DNA from: Argopecten irradians
Lineage: Eukaryota > Mollusca > Bivalvia > Pectinida > Pectinidae
Length of the DNA: 64,000 bases
Assembly (NCBI RefSeq): GCF_041381155.1
Contig: NC_091135.1
Span: forward strand, 56,867,997 to 56,931,996
Reading direction: 5' to 3'
Each line of letters begins with the position of its first letter. The first letter of the stretch is position 1. The notes under the pieces were generated by a model. The model was not told the origin of the DNA, searched no databases, and saw nothing but the letters and a program-made list of their open reading frames with translations. Positions 28,201-36,640 of the stretch are shown piece by piece. The position numbers and the translations under genes were made by a program.

Positions 28201-31200
28201 ACACTCAATTTTTACTACGAACAGATGTAGAACTACGAACTTTGTAGATGATATCACAGGTTTTTTTAATACAAGTTTGAAAAATTCTTTTGGATCACAT
28301 CCAAATGATACTGGTATTTATTAAGTTTCACAATGTTTATTCCGAGTTTGTTGACTTTTTTAACTTAAAAACTTTTTACCTGTTGATTGTTTCATTTCGT
28401 CATGGTTTCCGGTAAATCAAACCTGGATGGCGGTATATTGATTTGAACAGAATGATGTGTGTGTTGTGTTTGCCTTGGATTTTGCCACTTATAAGTTGAC
28501 GAAACATTATAATCAGCAGATTCGTTGTTTGAAAATTGATCATAGTTGTTAGTACAATACATTTACATATGAGTATTATCCGAAAAATGTATTTGTATCA
28601 GCCTGAATATAGATCACATCAGGGCTTGCAACACTATCGGACTAAGGTAACATGTGCCCCGCCTTTCAGTCGCTGCGATAGCCAATCTTATGGTGCTGGG
28701 TACCTCACAGTGAGCGAGCGATTACATCAGTAACACCCCCCAACACCTGTTGTATTTTGACAATAAAGTAAATGGCAATTAGGCATGGAGTCACTGTGGT
28801 CTAAGTATGTCAAGGCATGGTACTGAGGAAATAAGATAATTAGCAGATTATTGATTACAAAGATTAGTTATTAATACTAAAATAATACTATTACAAATGC
28901 ATGTTTATCTTCAGGGCTTGCTGCATTATAAATAAAGGAAAATACAATGTAAGAGACTTCATACCCTAGCTACTGGCAGTGTCATTTATTCTATCATGGT
29001 GTTTAAAAATACTAATTGTTAACACCAATAGATAATTGGTACAATGGGAAATGTGACTAACCACTTTGACACCTTGATGTGTAATATTCTGAATAAGTTA
29101 AGCACGTTATGATAATCTGTCTGTAGTCCTGTTCAAGACTATAGTGTACCAGTCAGTTTACAATTTTAACATTTTCCATTCAAAATTGATTTCAGAACAC
29201 CAACCTATATCACAGTTTATATGAATTAATTCCTACCATTTTTGTAGAAAATAAAAGGTAGTGGGGAGGAAATTGACGAGGAGGTAGAGGATGAGTTTTA
29301 TCTGCGACGATTAGAGGCGGGACTTTTTACACTACAACTTGTGGACTATATTATGTTGGAAGTTTGTGCCTCTGGTTCACAGTCAGTAAGTATAGATAAA
29401 AAATGGAGATAAATTCACACAATAAATTGTTATCAGTCAATGCAATCTATGAACATGAAATCATTTTCATGTTCATATTATACATTGAAGATTAAAGACA
29501 AAAAAAGTAAATAAAAAACAAACTGATTTTCTTGGAAAGTATATGCATCTAATGTACTGCGTTTTATGTGTGAGAACTTCATACCTATTCATGTTAAATA
29601 TTAAAGTAAATACATAAAAACACTTCCACCCACTGAATTCTTGTGCCATCAATACCTGGTACCCAAGGATTAGTAAGTGAGTTTGGAAGTTATATAGAGC
29701 TGAATGAGATTATTTATAATTTCTAAGAAACTAGAAAAAATTTCAATTGACTGTATCACTATGTTCAATATTTACAACTTTAAAGGTAGGTTTCGCCCAA
29801 TGAAATATAAAGACTACGAAATTGAAATTTATCCTATACATAGATATAATCTTCAGATCATTTTCAATGCATACAGCGAACAATATGGGTGGTCAGTTGC
29901 CTAGCTTGACCAGGAAAATACTCCTCTAAAATAGAGCGAAGTCAAGCTTTACATAGAACATGACGTATTTTTTCCAAAACGAGGCCGCAGCAACAAACGG
30001 AAGCGTGCAACAAAATGTCAGATAGAAGTGACAGTCTTGCCACGGCATGTTTAGTTAAAAAACAACAACAACAAATCGAAGTGCGAGGGACTGTTTATAC
30101 ATATCATATAATCTAAAACACTCCATGTTACTTACATACGCTCGCTAACTTTGTACACCAAATATACATGAAGTTAGTCTGCGGCTGTTTGTGCGCTGGC
30201 ATAGTCTATGTGTTGAAATTTAACTCACCACGTGCAATGCCGTTACACGAGTCCCAACAGATCCCGGCAAGTTCCGCTTGAGATGTGGCTTCTGTTTCTT
30301 TTATTGCTACATGCCATTTCTGAATTTAATTCCCTATAGATATCCTAGGGTGCTACCGAATCCATTATAATTTCCTCCACTTTGTTGCCGATTCAGATAT
30401 ATTTTTTTTCATCGCACACACTTTCGTTCAGCCATTTTGTTTACTTTTAGTGCGTGACAATGCGCATGCGCCAAACTTCGACAACACAATCCATCGCAGC
30501 TTCATTTGCATATTATTTTGTCTGACGGACACCGTAATAAATCAAGGATTTCCTTCAATTTTGTATTCAAGACACATTTGTTCAATCTCAAACACATAAA
30601 GAAATTAAATTGAGATATTTTGATATGTTTTTTCATCTTTTCTTCCGCTTATCGCATTTCACAAAAAAATATTTATTTGGTTGGGCGAAACCTACCTTTA
30701 ATGTGTGGTTCATTCAACAAATTGTCATGTACCTGTACTATATACATATTATACTGTCAGCCACATGTTGGGCAAAGCTATTCATTGAAACCATGTTTAT
30801 TTTTTCTCTTCTTCAATTGTCTTCTAGGTTAAAACGAGGGTTATGCAGATTCTGAACATGAGAGGAGGATCCATAAAGTCTATCAAAAGTATTATGCGAG
30901 GTAAATAGATAGCTCTTCCCTACCCCCCAGTATTATGCGAGGTAAATAGACAGCTATTACCTAACCCCCAGTATTATGCGAGGTAAATAGATAGCTCTTC
31001 CCTACCCCCCAGTATTATGCGAGGTAAATAGATAGCTCTTCCCTACCCCCCAGTATTATGCGAGGTAAATAGATAGCTCTTCCCTACCCCCCAGTATTAT
31101 GCGAGGTAAATAGATAGCTATTCCCTAACCCCCAGTATTATGCGAGGTAAATAGATAGCTATTCCCTACCCCCCAGTATTATGCGAGGTAAATAGATAGC

Positions 31201-31696
31201 TCTTCCCTACCCCCCAGTATTATGCGAGGTAAATAGATAGCTCTTCCCTACCCCCCAGTATTATGCGAGGTAAATAGATAGCTATTCCCTACCCCCCAGT
31301 ATTATGCGAGGTAAATAGATAGCTCTTCCCTACCCCCCAGTATTATGCGAGGTAAATAGATAGCTATTCCCTACCCCTACTTTTATTAACTGAACCAAGG
31401 AAACCTCCATTGCCCACTCATATATTGGGTTAGAAAAAGTATTTATGATTAGATGGGTAATAATGAAACTTTGTATAAGTGAATCTACAAAGAAAGCTTT
31501 AATAATGCTTGTATGAAGGAAATTCTTATTTTCCTTTATTAGTTGATATTGGTGTCAAAGGATATGAAAATATTGTTTTTTAAATTTTGTCTTTTGGTGA
31601 TTTTCAGAATATGCTGGTAATATTGGAGAAGCTCAAGATAAAGAGGCCAGAGAAGCAGAGCAGAACCGAATTCTACAGCTTGTGGATAAATTCTGA
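7231..31696 (+). CDS. CTNNBL1: CTNNBL1, beta-catenin-like protein 1 (complete)
   Basis: Sixteen coding exons: 7231-7260, 11172-11345, 12922-13028, 13554-13693, 15264-15361, 17055-17148, 19103-19194, 19502-19574, 21287-21345, 22407-22555, 22822-23000, 24716-24813, 25141-25221, 29248-29385, 30828-30900, 31608-31696. They total 1,674 nt, 557 residues plus TGA; human CTNNBL1 has 563. All junctions are GT-AG and phases agree throughout. Conserved blocks include MDVEELL at the start, FMESELELNDVVQEMHV, RLDESIKEEADGVHNTL, AKMPFDANKLY, KFVDILGLRTIFPLFMK and FYLRRLEAGLF. Basic clusters GKRKGF and GRERKKR (exon 2) look like a nuclear localisation signal. The rest is the armadillo-like helical fold. The family is a nuclear component of the Prp19/CDC5L spliceosome complex. 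Introns 4, 5 and 15 open with tandem arrays copying the exon end and donor. Confidence 0.95.
7600..8978 (-). mobile_element. 5'-truncated LINE with reverse transcriptase, in CTNNBL1 intron 1
   Basis: A frame of about 400-420 codons (stop near 7716) encodes the C-terminal part of a non-LTR reverse transcriptase: YRPVSLTSVPCKLLEHI, DFSKAFDTVPHQKL, LFADDCLLYR, SILEYGAIIWE and RIQRLAARFI. It resembles the jockey/CR1-type group. The frame is open, but the segment that should lie between the TQRQMRVALE region and LFADD (including the family's GVPQG..GPLLF block) is missing by an in-frame deletion. The enzyme therefore cannot be active. The same frame continues upstream to about 8975, then homology stops, a typical 5' truncation. 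The 3' end falls near 7600 beside TATA-type simple sequence. Confidence 0.85.
9159..10817. mobile_element. Mutator-like non-autonomous element with 9-bp target duplication
   Basis: The direct repeat GCAAATACC flanks the element at 9150-9158 and 10818-10826. The ends are imperfect inverted repeats (GGAGTACGGTTAAAACGG on the left; GAATCCCAGTTATAACAG read inward from the right). Both ends are built of short tandem motifs of the form GGGGCCGTTxxGACT. The 1.66-kb interior is AT-rich with no long open frame. A 9-bp duplication is typical of the Mutator (MULE) superfamily. Confidence 0.65.
11575..11686. mobile_element. Short hairpin MITE
   Basis: Inverted arms CAACTTTGCTAGCCAAGGGT (from 11581) and its partner ending at 11680 (CTTGGCTATCAAAGTTG) surround about 50 bp of AT-rich sequence. 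It is in CTNNBL1 intron 2 and is non-coding. The rest of intron 2 (to 12921) shows only diffuse motifs such as repeated AAATAGAATAGCTA. Confidence 0.5.
13203..13262. repeat. Two-copy tandem repeat of about 33 bp
   Basis: The motif GAATATATATTGGTATAAAT followed by GTTAGAAA occurs twice in a row in CTNNBL1 intron 3. No function is apparent. Confidence 0.7.
13307..13498 (-). mobile_element. tRNA-derived SINE held in a perfect 37-bp inverted repeat
   Basis: The segments 13307-13343 and 13462-13498 are exact reverse complements (37 bp). Between them, on the minus strand, is a tRNA-like region with a B-box-like GAGTTCGAGGCCC. It is related to the plus-strand copy at about 32950-33105, where the same tail sequence is present on one side only. 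The reading is a SINE copy whose 3' tail sequence has also been added in inverted form at the other end. It lies just upstream of exon 4. Confidence 0.6.
13682..14213 (+). repeat. 56-bp tandem array copying the exon 4 end and donor
   Basis: Ten copies at 56-bp spacing. The first copy straddles the true junction (ATGAAAATACAG|gtgagataat, junction 13693/13694). The other nine, all in the intron, repeat the last 12 exon bases and the donor exactly, for example at about 13737, 13793 and 13849. Most copies differ at only one or a few positions, so the array is recent or homogenised. Confidence 0.95.
14466..15110 (+). repeat. 32-bp minisatellite in CTNNBL1 intron 4
   Basis: About 18 copies of a 32-bp unit that contains ACCTGACATGGTTGATTATT. 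The middle copies are almost identical and the first and last are degenerate. It has no evident similarity to the neighbouring exons, unlike the array just upstream. Degenerate forerunners of the same motif are seen back to about 14400. Confidence 0.95.
15341..16990 (+). repeat. 48-bp tandem array related to the exon 5 end and donor
   Basis: About 33 copies of a unit of roughly 48 bp fill most of intron 5. The unit core TCTTATTGACTCATTG|GTGAGT aligns with the true junction CTCTTATAGACTCGTTG|GTAGGA at 15361/15362. In the copies the donor-like hexamer is often GTGAGT, a better match to the U1 consensus than the real site. Copies are more diverged from each other than in intron 4 (TTGGTGAG, TTTGTGAG and AAATGTGAG variants). 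Confidence 0.92.
17660..18980. other. CTNNBL1 intron 6, nothing recognised
   Basis: Intron 6 (17149-19102) is AT-rich with a run of about 19 A near 17661. Short open frames here (for example at 18106 and 18761) show no family resemblance and carry no splice phase that fits the gene. Confidence 0.6.
19706..20112. mobile_element. MITE with TTAA target duplication
   Basis: TTAA at 19702-19705 and 20113-20116 flanks a 407-bp element. Its ends are inverted repeats: AGGCCCACTACCTTTCCG on the left and, read inward from the right, AGGGCCACTACCTTTCCG. A TTAA duplication fits piggyBac-type or Kolobok-type transposition. It has no coding content and lies in CTNNBL1 intron 8. Confidence 0.75.
20421..21275 (+). 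mobile_element. Pearl-type element (family 2) abutting CTNNBL1 exon 9
   Basis: It opens with the hairpin AGCCCACCATC..GATGGTGGGCT, then a TCCGTCGTCTGTCC-type microsatellite. About four core repeats follow, each carrying the GATGGCCGCCAGGCAGCCAT type of palindrome. It ends in GGTGGGCGCCAAGATCCCTC, as in the ZC3H18 intron copy. The 3' end is shortened: the usual GGATCTCTTGTT gives way directly to the pyrimidine tract of the exon 9 acceptor (tttcttttgcag, exon at 21287). It is in the sense orientation of CTNNBL1. Confidence 0.8.
21365..22015. repeat. Tandem duplication of about 230 bp followed by an inverted partial copy
   Basis: A unit beginning GCTACGGCTCTTACTTATTT occurs at about 21371 and again at about 21601. 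Each copy ends with GAAAAACAAGATCTAGCAAC and nearby sequence. A diverged inverted copy of its last part (TGTTAGATCTTGTATTGGAG and GAGTATGGTAGTGGAG) lies at about 21940-22000. This suggests a TIR-bearing element whose left end is doubled. Confidence 0.7.
22029..22206. mobile_element. Small MITE, TACTGTAAA-ended
   Basis: The left end TACTGTAAACCAACTTTGTT is an imperfect inverted partner of the right end (read inward TACTGTTATCAATTTTC). It is the same family as the better copy at 33940-34170. Non-coding, in CTNNBL1 intron 9. Confidence 0.5.
23112..24507 (+). mobile_element. Pearl-type element (family 3) in CTNNBL1 intron 11
   Basis: It starts TTTTTAGTCTCAAGTGACC and ends with CAGGTGACTGTTAAGGCACA and TGGGCCTCTTGTTT, as do the other pearl families. 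The interior is a core of about 330 bp repeated roughly four times with divergence. Each core carries GACCCTGGGGTC-like and GGGGCCAAAAGGGGT-like motifs. It is in the sense orientation of the gene. No coding capacity. Confidence 0.75.
25262..27383 (+). mobile_element. Pearl-type element (family 4), interrupted
   Basis: It begins with a GTCGTCGTCCGTCG-type microsatellite (about 25290-25310). Core repeats of about 165 bp follow (CTTAATGAAACTTTGTGTGT, CAGCTTGATT, GGAGTTATTGCCC). It ends CAGGTGACCGTTAAGGCCCA and TGGGCCTCTTGTTTC. A TIR element sits at 25791-27202. Removing that element together with one TA restores a continuous core, ...AATTA|TTGAACCTTGTGAACAC. Sense orientation in CTNNBL1 intron 13. 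Confidence 0.75.
25791..27202. mobile_element. CCGTA-ended TIR element nested in a pearl element
   Basis: The 27-bp terminal inverted repeats match at 24 of 27 positions (left CCGTAAATACTTGTGTAATT..., right read inward CCGTAAAAACTTGTATAATT...). They are flanked by TA at 25789-25790 and 27203-27204. A TA duplication suggests Tc1/mariner/pogo-like mobilisation. The interior has an imperfect tandem duplication of about 200 bp (from about 26288 and 26489) and no transposase. The subterminal GGGGGTGCGCAAATTA resembles GGGGTGCGCACTATAC in the element at 60066-61193, so the two look like one superfamily. Confidence 0.8.
27384..29247. other. Rest of CTNNBL1 intron 13, nothing recognised
   Basis: About 1.9 kb up to exon 14 with no long open frame, array or clean terminal repeat. 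GC-richer patches at about 27460-27520 and 28650-28720 contain similar GTGAGCGAGC motifs and may be remnants of one old insertion. Confidence 0.5.
29784..30697. mobile_element. TIR element with TTAA target duplication
   Basis: TTAA at 29780-29783 and 30698-30701 encloses a 914-bp element. Inverted ends are AGGTAGGTTTCGCCCAAT on the left and the matching ATTGGGCGAAACCTACCT type on the right (TTGGGCGAAACCTACCT at 30681-30697). The interior is non-coding. It fills most of CTNNBL1 intron 14 and ends 130 bp before exon 15. Confidence 0.8.
30889..31380 (+). repeat. 41-bp tandem array copying the exon 15 end and donor
   Basis: Twelve copies at exact 41-bp spacing. The first spans the true junction GTATTATGCGAG|gtaaatag (30900/30901). 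The other eleven repeat the last 12 exon bases and the donor without change, differing only at a few downstream sites (agctctt/agctatt, ccccca variants). The array occupies the first 480 bp of intron 15. Confidence 0.95.
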
Positions 31697-31790
31697 TTCT
31701 CAGTCTGTTTCAAGAGAAAAGCTTATTAGCAGCAGAACCAAATTCTACAACTCTTGCATAAATTCTGATTCTCAGACAATTTCAATAGCT
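31669..31790 (+). repeat. Tandem duplication of the CTNNBL1 stop-codon region
   Basis: The segment from 31669 (AGCAGAACCGAATTCTACAG, through the stop and into TGATTCTCAG) is repeated with a few changes from 31731 (AGCAGAACCAAATTCTACAA ... AAATTCTGATTCTCAG). The offset is 62 bp. The second copy lies in the 3' UTR, so the natural stop at 31694-31696 is unaffected. Confidence 0.85.
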
Positions 31791-31911
31791 TAATTACCAA
31801 GTCAGCTTCCTTAGATATTGGTTACTATACTGATACATGATTGAATAGTAAGGAACAGAAACTATGTAAGAATGCTTGTTTTAGGACATATAGCAAAAGA
31901 ATATTGTCCTA

Positions 31912-31917
31912 AATAAA
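31912..31917 (+). promoter_or_regulatory. Candidate polyadenylation signal of CTNNBL1
   Basis: AATAAA lies 216 nt past the stop codon. Other AATAAA hexamers occur further on (for example near 33044, within a SINE), so the real 3' end is uncertain. Confidence 0.35.
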
Positions 31918-32177
31918 TCCTTACAATATTTACTATAGCTGAAGAGGTGACAAAGTTGGACTGATGCAAACAATATAAGCTAGTGATGTGTTATCAGAAT
32001 GCTGTCGTTTGTTCTCTGGACAATTGTCTGTGAACACTTCTTGTAGCAGGGTTGTTTTGTGGACTCCACAGAAACTTTTTACCATTCTAGAACAATAGTG
32101 CTCTGCCAGATTCGAAAGGAGAAATCGGGAGAAAACAGATTTCAAGAATTAACAAGGACATTGTTTGGTTCATTACA

Positions 32178-32485
32178 AGACCAATGACTTTATCATAACT
32201 GTAAATCTTTAGTGCAGGGAAAGACCAATGACTTTATCATAACTGTAAATCTTTAGTGCAGGGAAAGACCAATGACTTTATCATAACTGTAAATCTTTAG
32301 TGCAGGGAAAGACCAATGACTTTATCATAACTGTAAATCTTTAGTGCAGGGAAAGACCAATGACTTTATCATAACTGTAAATCTTTAGTGCAGGGAAAGA
32401 CCAATGACTTTATCATAACTGTAAATCTTTAGTGCAGGGAAAGACCAATGACTTTATCATAACTGTAAATCTTTAGTGCAGGGAT
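32178..32485 (+). repeat. 44-bp tandem array downstream of CTNNBL1
   Basis: Seven nearly identical copies of a 44-bp unit containing GACCAATGACTTTATCATAA. It lies 480 bp past the stop codon, either in a long 3' UTR or just beyond the transcript. Confidence 0.95.
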
Positions 32486-32496
32486 GGCTCTTTTTA

Positions 32497-32866
32497 CGTG
32501 TTAGGGCTTGTCAGAATATCACATGACATGTTAGGGTTGGTCAAGAATATCACATGACGTATTAGGGATGGTCAAGAAAATCACACAACATATTAGGGCT
32601 GGTCAAGAATATCAAATGACAAGTTAGGGGCAGGTCAAGAATATCACACGACATGTTAGGGTTGGTCAAGATTATCACATGGCATGTCAGAGCTGGTCAG
32701 GAATATCAAATGACGTGTTTGGGTTAGTCAAGAATATCACACAACATATTAGGGCTGGTCAAGAATATCAAATGACAAGTTAGGGGCAGGTCAAGAATAT
32801 CGCATGGCGTGTTAGGGCTGGTCAAAAATATCACACGACATGTTAGGGCTGGTCAAGAATATCACT
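32497..32866 (+). repeat. Degenerate repeat of about 30 bp
   Basis: About twelve diverged copies of a unit with TTAGGGCTGGTCAAGAATAT and CACATGACATG. It follows the 44-bp array directly but is unrelated in sequence. Confidence 0.85.
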
Positions 32867-32949
32867 ACATGATTTCTTTACTGAAGTGAATAGGGCAATT
32901 TCTATAATGTTTTAAGTTTTAATTCACTGGCAGCTATATATATATATAC

Positions 32950-33105
32950 ATTGGATGTGGCGCAATGGTAGAAGGCGCATGTATGTTTGGCTAGGCGATT
33001 GGGTGCCGTAGATCGTGAGTTCGAGGCCCGGATAGAACACGAGTCAATAAATTGTCATGCTTTGTTAAATTATGTTTCTTTGATATTTTATATACATTAG
33101 AACTT
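32950..33105 (+). mobile_element. tRNA-derived SINE
   Basis: GGATGTGGCGCAATGGTAGA with GAGTTCGAGGCCCGG about 55 bases on has the spacing and content of A and B boxes of a tRNA-like pol III promoter. A shared tail ends GCTTTGTTAAATTATGTTTC. A related copy is at 13307-13498 in the other orientation. It does not fold as an intact tRNA gene. Confidence 0.6.
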
Positions 33106-33939
33106 AATACAATCAGTTCTAAAATGTTCTATTTCTGTTATACCTACCATTATCTCGTTTTGAATGCCCCTATTTCATGAAACCTACTTATCCACTATGA
33201 GTATGAATTTATGAACATAAAACCCCATTTTGCATCTCTGGTTGATAGGTTAATCATTTAATTGTAGTTCATGGCTCCATGTAATTTTTATGTTCATTAA
33301 GTGTTGAGCTTATTTTTGTGCAATTACTTGATGTGTAGAATGTTGTACGTCTCTTCAGATACTGTGCTTTGTATATAGAGTCAACCCCTGTTATTCTAAA
33401 TGACATCCAGAGTACCAGATAATGTTCTGTAAATTGACTTATTTTAGTGATAGTTTTACTTTAATTCACTAATTCATGTACAGCGCTAAATTTTGTAAAA
33501 GGCTATTTCTGGTATTAGACCACCAAATTGCACTAATAGATATATATGTGCAAATCAATCCTAATTTACAGTTTTCTGCATTTGCACTGTAATAAGTATG
33601 TTTATAGTGTATGTTTAAAAGGAAATGAAGGTCTTCAAACAATGTTCACATAAGGTATCTAAACTTTAGAATCATGTTATTAGACTCGTGTCGATTATCA
33701 GGTCAACAGAGACAATGAAGGGCAGGGTTCACAATTAATATTTGTTAAAGTTTTTAGGTAAATGTCATTGCCATGAAGTCTAAAATTAAGAATGTGTACA
33801 TTTTGAATGTAACATTAAAATGCTTTAACTATATAATGTCTCTTTTTTATCGTTATTAACCTCATCAGACAGATGTAATCATGTTGCACTATAAAAATCA
33901 CCTGTCATTTATGGTCCATTTTTTTGATATATATACATA
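33106..33939. other. Downstream flank of CTNNBL1, nothing recognised
   Basis: AT-rich sequence with no open frame, array or element identified. Confidence 0.6.
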
Positions 33940-34170
33940 TACTGTAAAGCAACTTCTTTTGCGGGTACTAAATTTCGCAATTCCCGGTTCAAAACATATT
34001 CGTGGAGATTTTAAGTTTCGTAGATTTAAAATTTAATTGGGATATCTTTGAATTTCATTGTGCAAGATGTGGTCCAAGATATCATTTCGCAGAGATAAAC
34101 ATTCGCGAATTTACCTTGATAACGAAATTTCGAAAATATATTCCACACGAAAGAAAGTTGGTTTACAGTA
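33940..34170. mobile_element. MITE with TACTGTAAA termini
   Basis: A 231-bp element. The left end TACTGTAAAGCAACTTCTTT pairs with the right end, which read inward is TACTGTAAACCAACTTTCTT. The interior is rich in TTTCG/CGAAA motifs on both strands. Related to 22029-22206. Confidence 0.75.
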
Positions 34171-34269
34171 TATTATATACACACAGAAGTTTGTTGACAT
34201 CATGTAGAATAATGTGTAGTTCACTTGTATGAATCAAACGTTTCAAGTCAGGAGGGAAAGAAAGGAAAA

Positions 34270-35099
34270 GCAGCAGTCTTCTATCCTTTGATATGCAGAT
34301 AAACCTAGATTATTCAACGCTGGGCACCAAGATCCCTCTGTGTTTACTTCTTCATTTTGTTCGCTCTAAAGTTAATGTTCCACAGTGTGCTGTCTAGGCA
34401 AAAATAAGTTCTACTAGCTGAGACAGTCTAACTTCTTTATTCGTATGCGCACATACACAAACCCCACTAGGTAAATATAGCCTGACAGGAGGCTGGAACA
34501 GGGGGTGAAATTCTTTTTGGGGCCTACCCATTATGGTAAAATTGACTATTTAGCGTGACTGAGACGCTTCCACATGATACTGTCATGGACGCATGGGAAC
34601 TTGAAAAGTGAAACTAAAAACCCGGAGTCAACCGGAGCCTAAATTCCGGAATTATAATTTTCAGACCGGAAATTCCGGACGAAGACCGTAACACACAGTG
34701 CAATGTCTGGAGCTAGCAATGCAACTTAAAAAGGTGACAACTTTAATAAGCTTTAAAAGAACACTTTCTGGTTTCTAATAAGTTTATAAGAGATCCCAGA
34801 GAGATCTTGGCGCCCACCAAAGAATATTCCATGTCTGACATTTTAAAAAGAGATATTTTCTCTGCTTTATATAAACTTCCAACTATCAAAATCAGAGATG
34901 GCTGCCAGTTCCCTTCAGTAGTTGCTGTGAAATAGTGATAGCAAACTTCAAAATCGACTATCAAAATCCAAGATGGCTGCCTGTTGGCCATCTTGTTGAA
35001 GTACGGACGAACGATAAGCGAATCAATTTAAAGCACCATAGCAGACACATTAAATTGCAATGAAACAAAAGGCCCAGAGGGCCTGTATCACTCACCTAG
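34270..35099. mobile_element. Fragments of pearl-type elements
   Basis: Three pieces are seen. At about 34300-34340 is a family-2 3' end (GGGCACCAAGATCCCTCTG, plus). At about 34790-35015 is a shortened family-2 copy in minus orientation (AGAGATCCCAGAGAGATCTT, one to two cores, then a GGACGAACG remnant). At 35064-35099 is a lone family-1 3' end (AAGGCCCAGAGGGCCTGTAT, minus) joined directly to the 5' end of the next large element. Between 34,380 and 34,780 nothing is recognised. Confidence 0.7.
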
Positions 35100-36640
35100 T
35101 TTTTAGCTCACCTGGCCCGAAGGGCCGGTGAGCTTATGTCATGGCACGGCGTCCGTCGTCCGTCCGTCCGTCAACATTTCCTTTAAATCGCTACTAGTCA
35201 TAGAGTTCTGCATGGATTGTAACCAAATTTGGCCACAAACATCCTTGGGGAGGAGGAACAGAACTTGTATAAATTTTGGCTCTGTCCCCCCCGGGGCAGG
35301 TGGGGCGGGGCCCAATAGGGGAAATAAAGGTAAATCCTATAAATCGCTACTTGTCCTAGAGTTCTGCATGGATTGTAACCAAAATTAGCCACAAACATCC
35401 TTGGGGGAAGGGGAACAGAACTTGTATAAATTTTGGCTCTGATCCCCCGGGGGCAGGAGGGGCGGAGCCCCTAAGGGGAAATAGAGGTAAATCCTTTAAA
35501 TCGCTACAAGTCATAGAGTTCTGAATGGAATGTAACCAAATTTGGCCACAAACATCCTTGGGGGAAGGGGAACAGAACTTGTATAAATTTTGGCTCTGAT
35601 CCCCCGGGGGCAGGAGGGGCGGAGCCCCTCAGGGGAAATAGAGGTAAATCCTTTAAATCGCTACAAGTCATAGAGTTCTGAACGGAATGTAACGAAATTT
35701 GGCCACAAACATCCTTGGGGGAAGGGGAGCAGAACTTGTATAAATTTTGGCTCTGACCCCCCGGGGGGCAGGAGGGGCGGGGCCCAATAGGGGTAATAGA
35801 GGTAAATCCTTTAAATCGCTACTTGTCATAGAGCTCTGAATGGAATGTAACCAAATTTGGCCACAAACATCCTTTGGGGAAGGGGTACAGAACTTGTATA
35901 AATTTTGGCTCTGGTCCCCCGGGGGCAGGAGGGGCGGGGCCCAATAGGGGAAATAGAGGTAAATACTTTAAATCGCTACTAGTCATAGAGTTCTACATGA
36001 ATTGTAACCAAATTTGGCTACAAACATCCATGGGGGAAGGGGAACAGAACTTGTATAAATTTTGACTCTGGTTCCCTGGGGGCAGGAGGGGCGGGGCCCA
36101 ATAGGGAAAATAGAGGTAAATCCTTTAAATCGCTACTAGTCATAGAGCTCTGAATGGAATGTAACCAAATTTGGCCACAAACATCCTTTGAGGAAGGGGT
36201 ACAGAACTTGTATAAATTTTGGCTCTGGTCCCCCGGGGGCAGGAGGGGCGGGGCCCAATAGGGGAAATAGAGGTAAATCCTTTAAATCGCTACTAGTCAT
36301 AGAGTTCTACATGAATTGTAACCAAATTTGGCTACAAACATCCATGGGGGAAGGGGAACAGAACTTGTATAAATTTTGACTCTGGTTCCCTGGGGGCAGG
36401 AGGGGCGGGGCCCAATAGGGGAAATAGAGGTAAATCCTTTAAATCGCTACTAGTCATAGAGTTTTGAATGGAATGTAACCAAATTTGGCTACAAACATCC
36501 TTGGGGTAAGGGGAACAGAACTTGTATAAATTTTGGCTCTGATCCCCCAGGGGCAGGAGGGGCGGAGCCCCTCAGGGGAAATAGAGGTAAATCCTTTAAA
36601 TCGCTACAAGTCATAGAGTTCTGAATGGAATGTAACCAAA
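35100..36640 (+). mobile_element. Giant pearl-type element (family 1), left part
   Basis: It starts TTTTAGCTCACCTGGCCCGA, forming a hairpin with GGGCCGGTGAGCT. (GTCC)n follows, then AACATTTCCTTTAAATCGCT and about nine copies of a 157-bp core. The core contains GTAACCAAATTTGGCCACAA, CATCCTTGGGGGAAGGGGAA and GGCAGGAGGGGCGGGGCCC. The array breaks in mid-core after GTAACCAAA at 36640 and resumes at 43425. Short open frames seen on both strands are by-products of the repeat. Confidence 0.85.

Noticed and set aside
33000-33040. Possible tRNA gene (GTTCGAGGCCC loop)
   Set aside because: No paired acceptor stem or complete cloverleaf is seen. Two copies with a shared tail mark it as a tRNA-derived SINE.
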